Assembly: GCA_900473205.1 (NCBI GenBank)
Contig: UCLB01000020.1
Location: forward strand, 243,178 to 307,177
DNA from: Hyphomicrobiales bacterium
GTDB taxonomy: Bacteria; Pseudomonadota; Alphaproteobacteria; Rhizobiales; Rhizobiaceae
Length of the DNA stretch: 64,000 bases
Direction: 5' to 3'
In this document: positions 16,528 through 26,012 of the stretch, one piece after another
Layout of the letters: every line of letters begins with the position of its first letter
How positions within the stretch are numbered: position 1 is the first letter of the stretch
Translations under genes and position numbers: made by a program
Notes under the pieces: model-generated
Database searches by the model: none
What the model saw: only the letters and a program-made list of their open reading frames with translations
What the model was told of the DNA's origin: nothing

Positions 16528-19449
16528 ATGAGTGAATTAAAGACGATTTCGATCCGTGGTGCCCGCGAGCATAATCTCAAGGGCATCGATCTGGATTTGC
16601 CACGCAACAAGCTGATCGTCATGACCGGGCTGTCGGGCTCCGGCAAATCCTCGCTCGCCTTCGATACGATCTATGCGGAAGGGCAGCGACGCTACGTCGA
16701 GAGCCTTTCGGCCTATGCGCGCCAGTTTCTGGAGATGATGCAGAAGCCTGATGTGGACCAGATCGAAGGTCTGTCGCCTGCCATTTCCATCGAACAGAAG
16801 ACGACCTCGCGCAATCCGCGTTCGACGGTCGGCACTGTGACCGAAATCTACGACTATATGCGCCTGCTGTTTGCGCGCGTCGGCGTTCCCTACTCACCGG
16901 CAACCGGCCTGCCGATCGAAAGCCAGACAATCAGCCAGATGGTGGACCGCATCCTCGCCTTCGAGGAAGGAACACGGCTTTATATTCTCGCACCGATGAT
17001 CAGAGGTCGTAAGGGCGAATATAAAAAAGAGCTGGCCGAACTGATGAAGAAGGGCTTCCAGCGCGTGAAGGTGGATGGGCAGTTCTACGAGATTGCCGAC
17101 GTCCCGGCGCTGGATAAGAAATACAAGCACGACATCGACGTGGTTGTTGACCGCGCCGTGGTGCGCCCGGATATGGCCGCACGTCTGGCAGACAGTCTCG
17201 AGACCTGTTTGAAACTTGCAGACGGTCTGGCAGTTGCGGAATTTGCGGACAAGCCACTGCCGCCGGAAGAAACGTCAGCGGGCGGATCAGCCAACAAGTC
17301 GCTCAACGAAACCCATGAACGAGTGCTGTTTTCGGAAAAATTCGCCTGCCCCGTATCGGGTTTCACGATCTCCGAGATCGAGCCGCGCCTGTTTTCCTTC
17401 AACAATCCCTTCGGTGCCTGCCCGACCTGCGATGGCCTCGGCTCTCAGCAAAAGGTCGATGTCGCGCTCATCGTGCCCGAGCCTGCGCGCACGCTGAAAG
17501 ATGGGGCCGTGGCACCCTGGGCCAAGTCCTCGTCGCCCTATTATAACCAGACGCTGGAAGCGCTTGGCAAAGCCTTCGGCTTCAAGCTTTCCAGCCGTTG
17601 GAACGAGCTGACAGATGCGGCCAAGAAGGCGATCCTGAATGGAACGGATGAGAAGATCGAGTTCCAGTATCAGGATGGCGCTCGCTCCTACAAAACGGTC
17701 AAGAATTTCGAAGGCATCGTTCCGAACCTCGAGCGCCGCTGGAAGGAAACCGACAGTGCTTGGGCACGGGAGGAAATCGAGCGCTACATGTCGGCGGCCC
17801 CCTGCCCGGCCTGCGCCGGTTATCGCCTGAAGCCTGAAGCGCTGGCGGTAAAGATCGACAAGAAGCATATCGGCCAGGTCACCGAAATGTCGATCAAGGT
17901 CGCGCGCGACTGGTTCGAAGTCCTGCCGGAATCCCTGAACGCCAAGCAGAATGAAATCGCGGTCCGCATCTTGAAGGAAATCCGTGAACGCCTGCGCTTC
18001 CTGAATGATGTCGGGCTGGATTATCTCAGCCTGTCGCGCAATTCAGGCACCCTGTCCGGTGGCGAGAGCCAGCGTATTCGCCTAGCCTCGCAGATCGGCT
18101 CGGGCCTGACAGGCGTTCTCTACGTTTTGGACGAACCCTCCATCGGCCTGCACCAGCGCGACAACGCTCGCCTCTTGGATACGCTCAAGCATCTGCGCGA
18201 TATCGGTAATACCGTGATTGTGGTCGAGCATGACGAAGACGCCATTCTGACGGCGGATTACGTGGTCGATATCGGCCCTGCCGCCGGTATTCATGGCGGC
18301 GAAGTCATTGCCGAGGGCACGCCGCAAGAGGTCATGGCCAATCCGAAGTCGCTGACCGGTAAATATCTGTCCGGCGAACTGGGTGTGGCCGTTCCGTCAG
18401 AACGCCGCAAGCCGAAAAAGGGCAAGGAGATCAAGGTCGTCGGCGCGCGCGGCAACAACCTCAAAAACGTGACCGCATCCGTTCCGCTCGGCGTTTTCAC
18501 CGCTGTCACCGGTGTGTCCGGCGGCGGCAAGTCGACCTTCCTGATCGAGACACTCTATAAGTCAGCGGCACGTCGTGTCATGGGCGCGCGTGAAATTCCG
18601 GCGGATCATGATCGAATCGATGGCTTCGAATTCATCGACAAGGTCATCGATATCGACCAGTCGCCCATTGGTCGCACACCGCGCTCCAACCCGGCCACCT
18701 ATACAGGTGCATTCACGCCGATCCGTGACTGGTTTGCAGGTCTGCCGGAGGCCAAGGCGCGCGGTTATGCGCCGGGCCGCTTCTCCTTCAACGTCAAGGG
18801 CGGTCGCTGCGAAGCATGCCAAGGCGATGGTGTCATCAAGATCGAAATGCACTTCCTACCTGATGTCTATGTCACCTGCGATGTCTGCCACGGCAAACGC
18901 TATAATCGCGAAACGCTGGATGTGACTTTCAAGAGCAAGTCGATTGCCGACGTGCTGGATATGACAGTCGAGGAAGGCGTCGAATTCTTCTCCGCCGTTC
19001 CAGCGGTGCGCGACAAGCTGCAATCACTCTTCGATGTGGGCCTCGGCTACATCAAGGTTGGGCAGCAGGCGAATACTCTGTCAGGCGGCGAAGCGCAGCG
19101 CGTGAAGCTGGCCAAGGAGCTGTCAAAACGCTCGACCGGTCGCACGCTCTATATTCTCGATGAGCCGACCACCGGCCTGCACTTCCATGACGTCAACAAG
19201 CTCCTGGAAATGCTGCATGAGCTGGTCAACCAAGGCAATTCCGTCGTCGTCATCGAGCATAATCTCGAAGTCATCAAGACCGCGGACTGGGTGATCGATA
19301 TCGGTCCCGAAGGCGGCACGGGCGGCGGCGAAGTCGTCGCGACCGGCACGCCGGAGCAGATCGTCAAGGAAAAACGGTCCTATACGGGCCACTTCCTCAA
19401 GGAACTGCTGGAGCGCCGTACGGACAAGAAGGTTCAAGCGGCAGAGTAA
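16528..19449 (+). CDS. uvrA: UvrABC excinuclease subunit A
   Basis: The damage-recognition ATPase of nucleotide excision repair, which loads UvrB at lesions. The 973-residue protein has two ABC-type ATPase modules: Walker [10 protein letters not shown] at 34-42 and GVSGGGKST near 662-670, and two signatures (LSGGESQRI and LSGGEAQRV). Zinc-finger cysteines are seen in CPVSGF...CPTCDGLG, in CPACAGYR, and in CEACQGDG...CDVCHGKR. The C-terminal extension is slightly longer than in E. coli (940 aa). The ATG at 16528 has only a weak ribosome-binding site. An SOS box 130 bp upstream predicts LexA control. Confidence 0.98.
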   Translation: MSELKTISIRGAREHNLKGIDLDLPRNKLIVMTGLSGSGKSSLAFDTIYAEGQRRYVESLSAYARQFLEMMQKPDVDQIEGLSPAISIEQKTTSRNPRSTVGTVTEIYDYMRLLFARVGVPYSPATGLPIESQTISQMVDRILAFEEGTRLYILAPMIRGRKGEYKKELAELMKKGFQRVKVDGQFYEIADVPALDKKYKHDIDVVVDRAVVRPDMAARLADSLETCLKLADGLAVAEFADKPLPPEETSAGGSANKSLNETHERVLFSEKFACPVSGFTISEIEPRLFSFNNPFGACPTCDGLGSQQKVDVALIVPEPARTLKDGAVAPWAKSSSPYYNQTLEALGKAFGFKLSSRWNELTDAAKKAILNGTDEKIEFQYQDGARSYKTVKNFEGIVPNLERRWKETDSAWAREEIERYMSAAPCPACAGYRLKPEALAVKIDKKHIGQVTEMSIKVARDWFEVLPESLNAKQNEIAVRILKEIRERLRFLNDVGLDYLSLSRNSGTLSGGESQRIRLASQIGSGLTGVLYVLDEPSIGLHQRDNARLLDTLKHLRDIGNTVIVVEHDEDAILTADYVVDIGPAAGIHGGEVIAEGTPQEVMANPKSLTGKYLSGELGVAVPSERRKPKKGKEIKVVGARGNNLKNVTASVPLGVFTAVTGVSGGGKSTFLIETLYKSAARRVMGAREIPADHDRIDGFEFIDKVIDIDQSPIGRTPRSNPATYTGAFTPIRDWFAGLPEAKARGYAPGRFSFNVKGGRCEACQGDGVIKIEMHFLPDVYVTCDVCHGKRYNRETLDVTFKSKSIADVLDMTVEEGVEFFSAVPAVRDKLQSLFDVGLGYIKVGQQANTLSGGEAQRVKLAKELSKRSTGRTLYILDEPTTGLHFHDVNKLLEMLHELVNQGNSVVVIEHNLEVIKTADWVIDIGPEGGTGGGEVVATGTPEQIVKEKRSYTGHFLKELLERRTDKKVQAAE

Positions 19450-19493
19450 TCGACCAGACTGGCATATAATAGCGATGTTGACGGGAGGCGAGA

Positions 19494-20294
19494 ATGAGCA
19501 AAACAGGCACGATCCGCACCGGCATTGGCGGCTGGACCTTCGAGCCATGGGAAGGCACATTTTATCCTGAGAAACTTCCGAAGCGACGCCAGCTGGAACA
19601 TGCCAGCAGCCTGCTCAAAGCCATCGAAGTCAACGGCACCTATTATGGCAGCCAGAAGCCAGAGACCTTTGCCAAATGGGCATCGGAAGTGCCTGAAGGT
19701 TTCGTCTTTTCGCTGAAGGCCAGCCGCTTCGTGACCAATCGCAAAGTGCTGGCCGAGGCCGGTGAATCGATGACCAAGTTCCTGACGCAGGGACTGACAG
19801 AGCTTGGCGATCATCTCGGTCCGATCCTCTGGCAGTTTGCGCCGACGAAGAAATTCGAGCCGAATGACTTCGCGAGCTTCTTGGCGCTGCTTCCGGAGAA
19901 GCAGGATGGGCTGACGCTTCAACATGTCGTCGAAGTTCGCAATCCGAGTTTCCAGGTGCCCGAGTTCATCGAGCTACTGGCCAAGCATAAGGTCGCCGTG
20001 GTCTGCGCCGATCATCATGATTACCCGATGTTGCCAGATGTGACCGCGGATTTCGTCTATTGCCGCCTGCAAAAGGGCGAGGACGATATCGAGACCTGCT
20101 ATCCCGAAAAGGACGTGAAGGGCTGGGGCAAACGTCTTCAGAGCTATGCGGAAGGCGGTGTGCCGGATGACCTGCCATTGATCGCGCCGGATCGCAAAGC
20201 AGAAAAGACTCCGCGCGATGTCTTTGCCTTTTTCATCACCGGCGGCAAGGTCAATGCGCCCGATGGTGCGCAATTGTTGCAGACGCTGGTCTAG
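19494..20294 (+). CDS. DUF72 family protein (YecE-like)
   Basis: A 266-residue predicted TIM-barrel protein. The family's N-terminal pattern is clear: RTGIGGWTFEPWEGTFYPE, then AIEVNGTYYGSQKPETFAKW and FVFSLKASRFVTN. Its biochemical role is not established, although distant similarity to xylose-isomerase-like barrels is known. The start is well supported by GGGAGGCGAGA before the ATG at 19494. It is 44 bp downstream of uvrA on the same strand and may share its transcript. Confidence 0.88.
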   Translation: MSKTGTIRTGIGGWTFEPWEGTFYPEKLPKRRQLEHASSLLKAIEVNGTYYGSQKPETFAKWASEVPEGFVFSLKASRFVTNRKVLAEAGESMTKFLTQGLTELGDHLGPILWQFAPTKKFEPNDFASFLALLPEKQDGLTLQHVVEVRNPSFQVPEFIELLAKHKVAVVCADHHDYPMLPDVTADFVYCRLQKGEDDIETCYPEKDVKGWGKRLQSYAEGGVPDDLPLIAPDRKAEKTPRDVFAFFITGGKVNAPDGAQLLQTLV

Positions 20295-20315
20295 CCAACA
20301 AAGTCTGGGCCCGAC

Positions 20316-21329
20316 TTAGACAGCGATGCTGTCCGAGCTTGCATCAAAATTGATAGCGGCGAATGCTGCGGCGATCACCTCTGGCCCAGCACCCGGGCGT
20401 GTCGCGTCGCTGGAGAGGATCTGGCGGAAGCGGCGTGCGCCCGGCAGGCCCTGAAACAGCCCGACCATGTGGCGGGTGACATGGTTCAGCCGCCCGCCCT
20501 TGTCGATGTAATCCTGCGCATAATCCATCATGGTGTCGCGCAATCTCATCCAGTCCGGTGCCGTTGCCGCTTCTCCGTAAATGCGGTGATCGACATCGGC
20601 CAGAATGGATGTGTTATGGTAGGCCGCGCGGCCCAGCATCACGCCATCCATATGCTTCAGATGCTCTTCGGCCTGAGCGAGATCGGTGATGCCGCCATTT
20701 ATGCCGATGAAGACATCAGGATTTGCCTGCTTCATGCGATAGACAAGCTCGTAATCGAGTGGTGGCACGTCGCGGTTTTCTTTCGGTGACAGGCCCTGCA
20801 GCCAGGCCTTGCGCGCGTGAATCCAAACCGCATCTGCGCCTGCGGCGACAACGCGCACAATAAAATCGGGCAGCACCGTCTCCGGCTCCTGATCATCCAC
20901 GCCGATCCGGCATTTGACGGTAACGGGCACGGTTGCAACGGCTTTCATCGCCTCCACGCAACGCGCAACCGTTTCCGGCTCACGCATCAGGCAAGCGCCG
21001 AAGGTGCCAGACTGCACCCGGTCGGACGGGCAGCCGACATTGAGGTTGATTTCGTCATAGCCATAATCGCTGGCAATCTTCACCGCTTCGACAAGCTTCG
21101 CCGGATCAGACCCACCGAGCTGAAGCGCTACGGGATGTTCCTGCTCGTGATAGCCCAGCAACTTGTCCCGCTGACCATGAATGATCGCGTCGGCCACAAT
21201 CATTTCCGTGTAAAGCAGCGCATGGCTGGAGAGCTGCCGGTGGAGAAAGCGACACCGGGTATCCGTCCAGTCGATCATAGGTGCCACGGCGAAAATCTTG
21301 CTGCCGGTTGCGAGTGCGTGCTTATACAT
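20316..21329 (-). CDS. dusA: tRNA-dihydrouridine(20/20a) synthase DusA
   Basis: An FMN- and NADPH-dependent enzyme that reduces uridine in the tRNA D-loop. The 337-residue protein begins with FAVAPMIDWTDTRCRFLHRQ, the FMN-binding start of the family. It carries NLNVGCPSDRVQSGTFGACLM, whose GACLM cysteine (Cys113) is the catalytic acid in characterised Dus enzymes, and later GINGGI for phosphate binding. DusA-type features such as SHALLYTEM distinguish it from DusB. It is convergent with the DUF72 gene (21 bp between stops) and divergent from the FAA-hydrolase gene. Confidence 0.95.
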   Translation of the reverse strand: MYKHALATGSKIFAVAPMIDWTDTRCRFLHRQLSSHALLYTEMIVADAIIHGQRDKLLGYHEQEHPVALQLGGSDPAKLVEAVKIASDYGYDEINLNVGCPSDRVQSGTFGACLMREPETVARCVEAMKAVATVPVTVKCRIGVDDQEPETVLPDFIVRVVAAGADAVWIHARKAWLQGLSPKENRDVPPLDYELVYRMKQANPDVFIGINGGITDLAQAEEHLKHMDGVMLGRAAYHNTSILADVDHRIYGEAATAPDWMRLRDTMMDYAQDYIDKGGRLNHVTRHMVGLFQGLPGARRFRQILSSDATRPGAGPEVIAAAFAAINFDASSDSIAV

Positions 21330-21466
21330 GGATTGCGAAACCTCTTTCTGCGGGGCTTCTACCGCAATGCGGGCAATAATGCCAGTTTTCTGCCTGCGCC
21401 GATTTTAAACTGGAAATCCCGGCAGAATTGCGGGACAAACATCACCTGAAATCAGGAGCCAAACCT

Positions 21467-22156
21467 ATGTCCGCGACCGTCATTCCCGTTCCCCCCACTG
21501 TTTTGCTGCCGGTTGAAGGCACCGACGAAACCTTTCCCGTGCGCCGGGTCTATTGCGTCGGGCGCAATTATGCCGACCACGCAATCGAAATGGGGCACGA
21601 TCCATCGCGCGAACCGCCGTTCTTCTTCCAGAAGAATGCGGACAATCTGCTGCCTGCGGGCAAGGACTTTCCTTATCCGGCGCTCTCCTCGAATGTGCAT
21701 TACGAAGTGGAATGCGTGGTTGCCCTGAAAAGCGGTGGCTCGGATATATCAGTGGATGACGCGCTGGAGCATGTCTGGGGTTATGGCGTCGGCATCGATA
21801 TGACGCGCCGCGACATGCAGGATGCGTTGAAGAAAATGGGCCGTTCTTGGGAAAGCGCCAAGGCATTCGAATTTTCCGCGCCAGTCTCCCCGCTCGTCCC
21901 GGCTTCCAAAATCGGCCACCCGGCAAAGGGTGCAGTCTGGCTGGAGGTTAATGGCGAGCGCAAGCAGTCGGGTGATCTCGACCAGATGATCTGGAAGACG
22001 GCGGAAATCATTGCCGAGCTTTCCAAGCTCTTCACGCTGGCCGCAGGCGATGTCATCATGACCGGAACACCGGCAGGTGTCGGCGCTATCGTGTCTGGCG
22101 ACCGGATTGATTGCGGCGTGGATGGCGTCGGAACACTGTCCGTGAAAATCGCTTAA
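21467..22156 (+). CDS. Fumarylacetoacetate hydrolase (FAH) family protein
   Basis: A 229-residue FAH-fold protein, probably a metal-dependent hydrolase or decarboxylase of small acylpyruvate-like substrates. Characteristic elements are VYCVGRNYADHAIEMG, FFQKNADNLL, and the metal-binding HYEVECVVAL with two glutamates, followed by GYGVGIDMTRRDMQ and the C-terminal VIMTGTPAGVGAI. The ATG at 21467 has AGGAG 8 nt upstream; the longer frame is rejected. A gamma-carbonic-anhydrase-like gene follows after 13 bp, so they form a likely operon. The family includes acylpyruvases and oxaloacetate decarboxylases; the exact substrate is not evident. Confidence 0.88.
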   Translation: MSATVIPVPPTVLLPVEGTDETFPVRRVYCVGRNYADHAIEMGHDPSREPPFFFQKNADNLLPAGKDFPYPALSSNVHYEVECVVALKSGGSDISVDDALEHVWGYGVGIDMTRRDMQDALKKMGRSWESAKAFEFSAPVSPLVPASKIGHPAKGAVWLEVNGERKQSGDLDQMIWKTAEIIAELSKLFTLAAGDVIMTGTPAGVGAIVSGDRIDCGVDGVGTLSVKIA

Positions 22157-22169
22157 GCGAGGATAGGAT

Positions 22170-22697
22170 ATGCCGCTTTACCGGCTTGGCGAACGCGTAC
22201 CGCAAACCCCTGCCCCTGAAAACTACTGGGTGGCGCCCGATGCCAATGTCATCGGGTCCGTCACGCTTGGTGAGGATGTCGGCATATGGTTTGGTGCGAC
22301 GCTGCGCGGTGATAATGAGCCGATCACGGTCGGTCGCGGCAGCAATATTCAGGAAGGCGTGATGGTGCATGCCGATCCCGGCTTTCCGGCCATCATCGGC
22401 GAAGGCTGCACCATCGGCCACCATGCCATCATCCACGGCTGCACGATTGGCGATAACTCGCTGGTCGGCATGGGTGCTACCGTGCTGAACGGCGCGAAGA
22501 TCGGCAAGAACTGCCTTATTGGAGCCAATGCGCTGGTGACTGAGGGTAAGGAATTTCCTGACAATTCACTGATCGTCGGCTCGCCTGCCCGCGCCATCCG
22601 CACACTGGATGACACGGCAGTCGAGGGCTTGAAGAAGTCTGCGGAGAACTATGTCCACAACTGGCAGCGCTTCGCCAGGGATTTGCAGCCGCTCTGA
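22170..22697 (+). CDS. Gamma-carbonic anhydrase-like hexapeptide-repeat protein
   Basis: A 175-residue left-handed beta-helix trimer-former with hexapeptide repeats from about residue 28 to 130. Three histidines placed like the zinc ligands of Cam/YrdA proteins are visible in VMVHAD and GHHAIIHGC. The glycine-rich GMGATVLNGAKIG motif and the C-terminal amphipathic helix (KKSAENYVHNWQRFARDL) fit the YrdA/PaaY type. Catalytic activity has been shown for few members, so the substrate is uncertain. It is 13 bp downstream of the FAA-hydrolase gene and probably co-transcribed. It converges with zur with only 2 bp between stops. Confidence 0.88.
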   Translation: MPLYRLGERVPQTPAPENYWVAPDANVIGSVTLGEDVGIWFGATLRGDNEPITVGRGSNIQEGVMVHADPGFPAIIGEGCTIGHHAIIHGCTIGDNSLVGMGATVLNGAKIGKNCLIGANALVTEGKEFPDNSLIVGSPARAIRTLDDTAVEGLKKSAENYVHNWQRFARDLQPL

Positions 22698-22699
22698 CG

Positions 22700-23104
22700 T
22701 CAGGCGGCGCAGGCTTCGCAGAGGCCGCGAATTTCTATTGTCGTCTTTTCCGCCTTGAATTTCTTGCTTTTTACCCAATCGCCCAGACGATGGTCGATCT
22801 CGTGATCGTGGAACTCCGTCACCTGTCCGCAGGCGTTGCAGATGGCAAAGGCCACCGTGCCATGGTGATGCGTGCAGCAATCTGACTTGGTATGCGAGCA
22901 GGCAACGAAAGCATTCAGACTTTCAAGCCGGTGCACGAGACCGAATTCAATCAGCTTTTCCAGCGCACGATAGACCTGTAGCGGTGCGCGGAAACCTGCG
23001 TCGCGCAGTTTGTCGAGAATGACATAAGCGCTGAGCGGCGCCTGCGAACGGGTCAGCGCATCATAAACCAGAGACTGGTTGCGCGTGAGGTTCTGAGTGG
23101 TCAT
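22700..23104 (-). CDS. zur: Zinc uptake regulator Zur (Fur family)
   Basis: A 134-residue Fur-superfamily repressor. The N-terminal winged helix (LTRNQSLVYDALTRSQAPLSAYVILDKLRDAG, in parts) is followed by a regulatory domain with His/Cys-rich SHTKSDCCTHHHG and two CxxC pairs (CNACG, CEACAA) that form the structural zinc site. Its position at the end of a znuC-znuB-zur transcript identifies it as Zur rather than Fur or Mur. Its ATG overlaps the znuB stop as ATGA, so translation is coupled. With zinc it should repress the znuA/znuC promoters and the GTPase gene through the operators at 24875-24912 and 25979-25999. Confidence 0.95.
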   Translation of the reverse strand: MTTQNLTRNQSLVYDALTRSQAPLSAYVILDKLRDAGFRAPLQVYRALEKLIEFGLVHRLESLNAFVACSHTKSDCCTHHHGTVAFAICNACGQVTEFHDHEIDHRLGDWVKSKKFKAEKTTIEIRGLCEACAA

Positions 23105-23919
23105 GGACGGCCTCCTTGCTCTGCCTTTTGCGCCAGTTTCGGCGCGGGCAGAAGACTCAAGATGAAAAGCATAACGGCGGCAACGACAATGGATGGGCCG
23201 GATGGCGTGTCGTAATGTAGCGAGCCCATCAACCCGCCAACAACGGCTACTGCGCCGATGACAGATGCCAGCACGGCCATGATTTCCGGCGTGGAAGAAA
23301 AACGGCGCGCGGTGGCTGCGGGAATGATCAGCAGCGAGGTGATCAGCATGATGCCGACGATCTTCATGGCGATGGCGATGACGAGCGCCATCAGCAGCAT
23401 GAACAGCAGCTTGGAACGCTCCGGCCGCATGCCCTCCGCCTCCGCCAGTTCGGCATTGACGGTCGAGGCCAGCAGCGGCTTCCAGAGATAAGCGATGGCA
23501 AACAGCACCACCACGCCACCACCCCAGATCAGATAGATATCCGAGACGGAAACGGCCAGGATATCGCCAAATAAGAAGGCAACGAGGTCGATGCGGACCC
23601 ATGTCATGAAGGCGACGATGACGAGGCCAAAGGCGAGCGCGGAATGCGAGAGAATACCCAGCAGTGCATCCGCCGACAGAGCCTGACGGCGTTGCAGAAA
23701 CAGCAGCAGCAGCGACACCAGCGACGCGACGATGAAGACGCTGACGATCAGGTTCAGTTGAAACAGCAAAGACAGCGCCACACCCAGAAGGGCGGAATGC
23801 GCCATCGTATCCCCGAAATAGGCCATGCGCCGCCACACGACGAAACAGCCCAACGGGCCCGCCATCAGGGCGACGCCAATACCAGCAACCATGGCCCGCA
23901 CGAAGAAATCGTCAAACAT
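23101..23919 (-). CDS. znuB: Zinc ABC transporter permease ZnuB
   Basis: A 272-residue inner-membrane permease of the ABC-3 family with about eight membrane helices. The N-terminal half has GPLGCFVVWRRMAYFGDTMAHSALLGVAL, in parts, typical of ZnuB/MntB proteins, and the end of the core shows MKIVGIMLITSLLIIPAATA. The start is put at MFDDFF (ATG 23917-23919), which overlaps the znuC stop by 8 bp; the upstream frame is only the reverse reading of the His-rich znuC tail. It is the middle gene of znuC-znuB-zur. Confidence 0.95.
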   Translation of the reverse strand: MFDDFFVRAMVAGIGVALMAGPLGCFVVWRRMAYFGDTMAHSALLGVALSLLFQLNLIVSVFIVASLVSLLLLFLQRRQALSADALLGILSHSALAFGLVIVAFMTWVRIDLVAFLFGDILAVSVSDIYLIWGGGVVVLFAIAYLWKPLLASTVNAELAEAEGMRPERSKLLFMLLMALVIAIAMKIVGIMLITSLLIIPAATARRFSSTPEIMAVLASVIGAVAVVGGLMGSLHYDTPSGPSIVVAAVMLFILSLLPAPKLAQKAEQGGRP

Positions 23920-24832
23920 GCTTTTCTCCATGGGCATGGTGGTCATGGGAATGGTCGTGGCCAACGTGATCGTGATAGTCATGCCCGCAGCCGCACGCAT
24001 CGTCGTCGCCATGCGCATGCGAGTCGTGATGATGACCGTCATCAGGGTGGCAATGGTCCGTTACCGAACCATCTGCATGCTGCACACGTCCGTCCGGCAG
24101 ATGGGTGTGATCATGATCGTGGCTATAGACCGCAAGCCCGCGCCCTGCCATTCCGCCAAACAACTTCATGTATTCAGGGCTCTGGCTGACGGCCTGCGGT
24201 GTGCCGCGGCAACAGACATGGCCGTTGAGGCAGATCACCGTATCGGTCTCGGCCATCACCACATGCAGATCGTGCGAAATCAGCAGAATACCGCAGGCGG
24301 TGGAATTGCGGATGTTCTTGATAAGATCGTAAAGCGCGATTTCGCCGGAGAAATCCACCCCCTGCACCGGCTCGTCCAAAACCAGCAAATCCGGCTTGCG
24401 GGCAATGGCGCGGGCCAGCAACGCGCGCTGAAACTCACCGCCAGACAGATGCTGCACTTCGGCCTTTGCCAGGTGGGTAATGCCGGTGGCATTGAGAGCG
24501 GCATCGATTTCCCGCGCCGGCAATTGTCCGGTCAGCGTCATCAACCGGCGCACGGTCAGCGGCATTGTCCAGTCGACGGACAGCTTTTGCGGCACGTAGC
24601 CGACCTTCAATCCGGCAATGCGGGAGACATGCCCCTCATCCGGTTTCAACACGCCCGTCGCCATTTTGGCGCTGGTGGATTTTCCGGAACCGTTGGGGCC
24701 GATCAGCGTCACGATCTCGCCGCGGCTGACGGAAAACTCCACGCCACGCACCAGCCAGCGACCGTTTCGCCTCACGCCCGCATTGGAAAGGGAGACGAGA
24801 TGTCCGTCACTTTTGACTGGCGAATGAAGCAT
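23912..24832 (-). CDS. znuC: Zinc ABC transporter ATP-binding protein ZnuC with long His-rich tail
   Basis: The 306-residue cytoplasmic ATPase of the ZnuABC importer. Walker A GPNGSGKST, signature HLSGGEFQRALLARA, Walker B LLVLDEP and the H-loop LLISHDLHVVM are all present. From about residue 236 the protein has an unusual tail of about 70 residues with 22 histidines and three cysteines, probably a cytoplasmic zinc-binding or buffering segment; E. coli ZnuC (251 aa) has no comparable extension. First gene of znuC-znuB-zur, transcribed divergently from znuA. Zur-type operators at 24875-24887 and 24892-24912 lie 43-80 bp upstream. Confidence 0.95.
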   Translation of the reverse strand: MLHSPVKSDGHLVSLSNAGVRRNGRWLVRGVEFSVSRGEIVTLIGPNGSGKSTSAKMATGVLKPDEGHVSRIAGLKVGYVPQKLSVDWTMPLTVRRLMTLTGQLPAREIDAALNATGITHLAKAEVQHLSGGEFQRALLARAIARKPDLLVLDEPVQGVDFSGEIALYDLIKNIRNSTACGILLISHDLHVVMAETDTVICLNGHVCCRGTPQAVSQSPEYMKLFGGMAGRGLAVYSHDHDHTHLPDGRVQHADGSVTDHCHPDDGHHHDSHAHGDDDACGCGHDYHDHVGHDHSHDHHAHGEKHV

Positions 24833-24874
24833 GTGTTTTTCCGATTGTCGGTGTTGCCTATGGCTATTGCATAC

Positions 24875-24887
24875 GTTATAGCGTTAC
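24875..24887 (-). promoter_or_regulatory. Zur-type operator facing znuC
   Basis: Read on the minus strand the core is GTAAC-GC-TATAAC, the same GTAA-N3-TATAAC pattern as the site before the GTPase gene (GTAA-TGG-TATAAC). It lies 43 bp upstream of the znuC start. Confidence 0.65.
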
Positions 24888-24891
24888 GCAA

Positions 24892-24912
24892 CATATGTAA
24901 TAACATAACAAA
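24892..24912 (+). promoter_or_regulatory. Zur-type operator facing znuA
   Basis: CATATGTAAT followed by AAC and ATAACAAA. 18 of 21 bases are identical to the site at 25979-25999 in front of the COG0523 GTPase. It contains the near-palindrome TATGT-AATA-ACATA and lies 23 bp from the znuA start. Confidence 0.78.
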
Positions 24913-24935
24913 TCCATACAAGTGGAGCATACCGC

Positions 24936-25928
24936 ATGAAATCACTCGCCACGCTTCTTCTGGCCTCCGCAGCCATGATCGCGTCTTCCAACGCCATGGC
25001 TGCGCCCAATGTGGTGGTGTCGATCAAGCCGATCCATTCGCTGGTCGCCGCCATCATGCAGGGCGTGGCAGAGCCGAAGCTGATTGTCGATGGCGGCGCA
25101 TCTCCGCACACATACAGCCTCAAGCCTTCCAATGCGCGGGCGATTGAAAGTGCCGACGTGGTGTTCTGGGTCGGTGATGGCCTTGAGAAATTCCTGGAAA
25201 AGCCGCTGCAATCGCTGGCAGGCAAGGCCACCGTGGTAGAACTGGATGATGCGCAGGGTATCGAGAAACTGCCCTTCCGCGAGGGTGGCCCTTTCGAAGC
25301 GCATGACCACGGCGATGATGAAGGCCACGACCACGCGGAAAAAGCTGGCCACGATCACAGCCATGAGGGCGAGCAAAAGCACGACCATGAACACGCAGAT
25401 GACCATGACCACGGCGAGTTCGACATGCATCTCTGGCTCGACCCCGCCAATGCCAAGGCCATGGCTGTCGAGATCGAAAAGACATTGATGACGGCCGATC
25501 CGGCCAATGCGCAGGCCTATCAGGATAACACCAAAAAGCTGGTGGATAATCTCGATGCGCTTGACAAGGAAATCTCGGCAACAGTGGCGCCTATCAAGGA
25601 CAAGCCATTCATTGTCTTCCATGATGCCTATCAGTATTTCGAACATCGCTACGGCGTGAAGACGGCGGGCTCGATCACTGTCAGCCCGGAAAACATTCCC
25701 GGCGCGGATCGCATCAAGCAAATCCACGCCAAGGTGAAAGAATTGAACGCCACCTGCGTCTTCGCCGAACCGCAGTTCGAGCCGAAGCTGGTCAACGTCG
25801 TTATCGAAGGCACCAATGCCAAGTCCGCGACGCTCGATCCCGAGGCCGGCACGCTGGAAGCTGGCCCTGACCTTTACTTCAAGCTGATGCGCGGCATCGC
25901 GACATCGCTAAAAGACTGCCTCTCTTAA
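24936..25928 (+). CDS. znuA: Zinc ABC transporter substrate-binding protein ZnuA
   Basis: The periplasmic zinc receptor of the ZnuABC system, 330 residues. It has a signal peptide (MKSLATLLLASAAMIASSNAM, in part, to AAP), conserved VSIKPIHSLVAAIM with a metal-ligand histidine, GGASPHTYSLKPS with a second, and later VFHDAYQYFEHRYG. Between them, at about residues 110-163, is a long His/Asp/Glu-rich loop, typical of ZnuA, that may capture zinc. The ATG at 24936 has GGAG 9 nt upstream. It is divergent from znuC, and a Zur-type operator covers its promoter region. Confidence 0.96.
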   Translation: MKSLATLLLASAAMIASSNAMAAPNVVVSIKPIHSLVAAIMQGVAEPKLIVDGGASPHTYSLKPSNARAIESADVVFWVGDGLEKFLEKPLQSLAGKATVVELDDAQGIEKLPFREGGPFEAHDHGDDEGHDHAEKAGHDHSHEGEQKHDHEHADDHDHGEFDMHLWLDPANAKAMAVEIEKTLMTADPANAQAYQDNTKKLVDNLDALDKEISATVAPIKDKPFIVFHDAYQYFEHRYGVKTAGSITVSPENIPGADRIKQIHAKVKELNATCVFAEPQFEPKLVNVVIEGTNAKSATLDPEAGTLEAGPDLYFKLMRGIATSLKDCLS

Positions 25929-25978
25929 ATCGAAGGCAATGGATGGAAGGTGGCTTTGGCCGCCTTTCATTTTCATTG

Positions 25979-25999
25979 CATATGTAATGGTATAACAAA
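25979..25999 (+). promoter_or_regulatory. Zur-type operator in front of the COG0523 GTPase gene
   Basis: CATATGTAAT followed by GGT and ATAACAAA, differing from the znuA site only in the three central bases. It lies 13 bp before the start codon at 26013. Confidence 0.78.
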
Positions 26000-26012
26000 A
26001 CAGGAATACACC

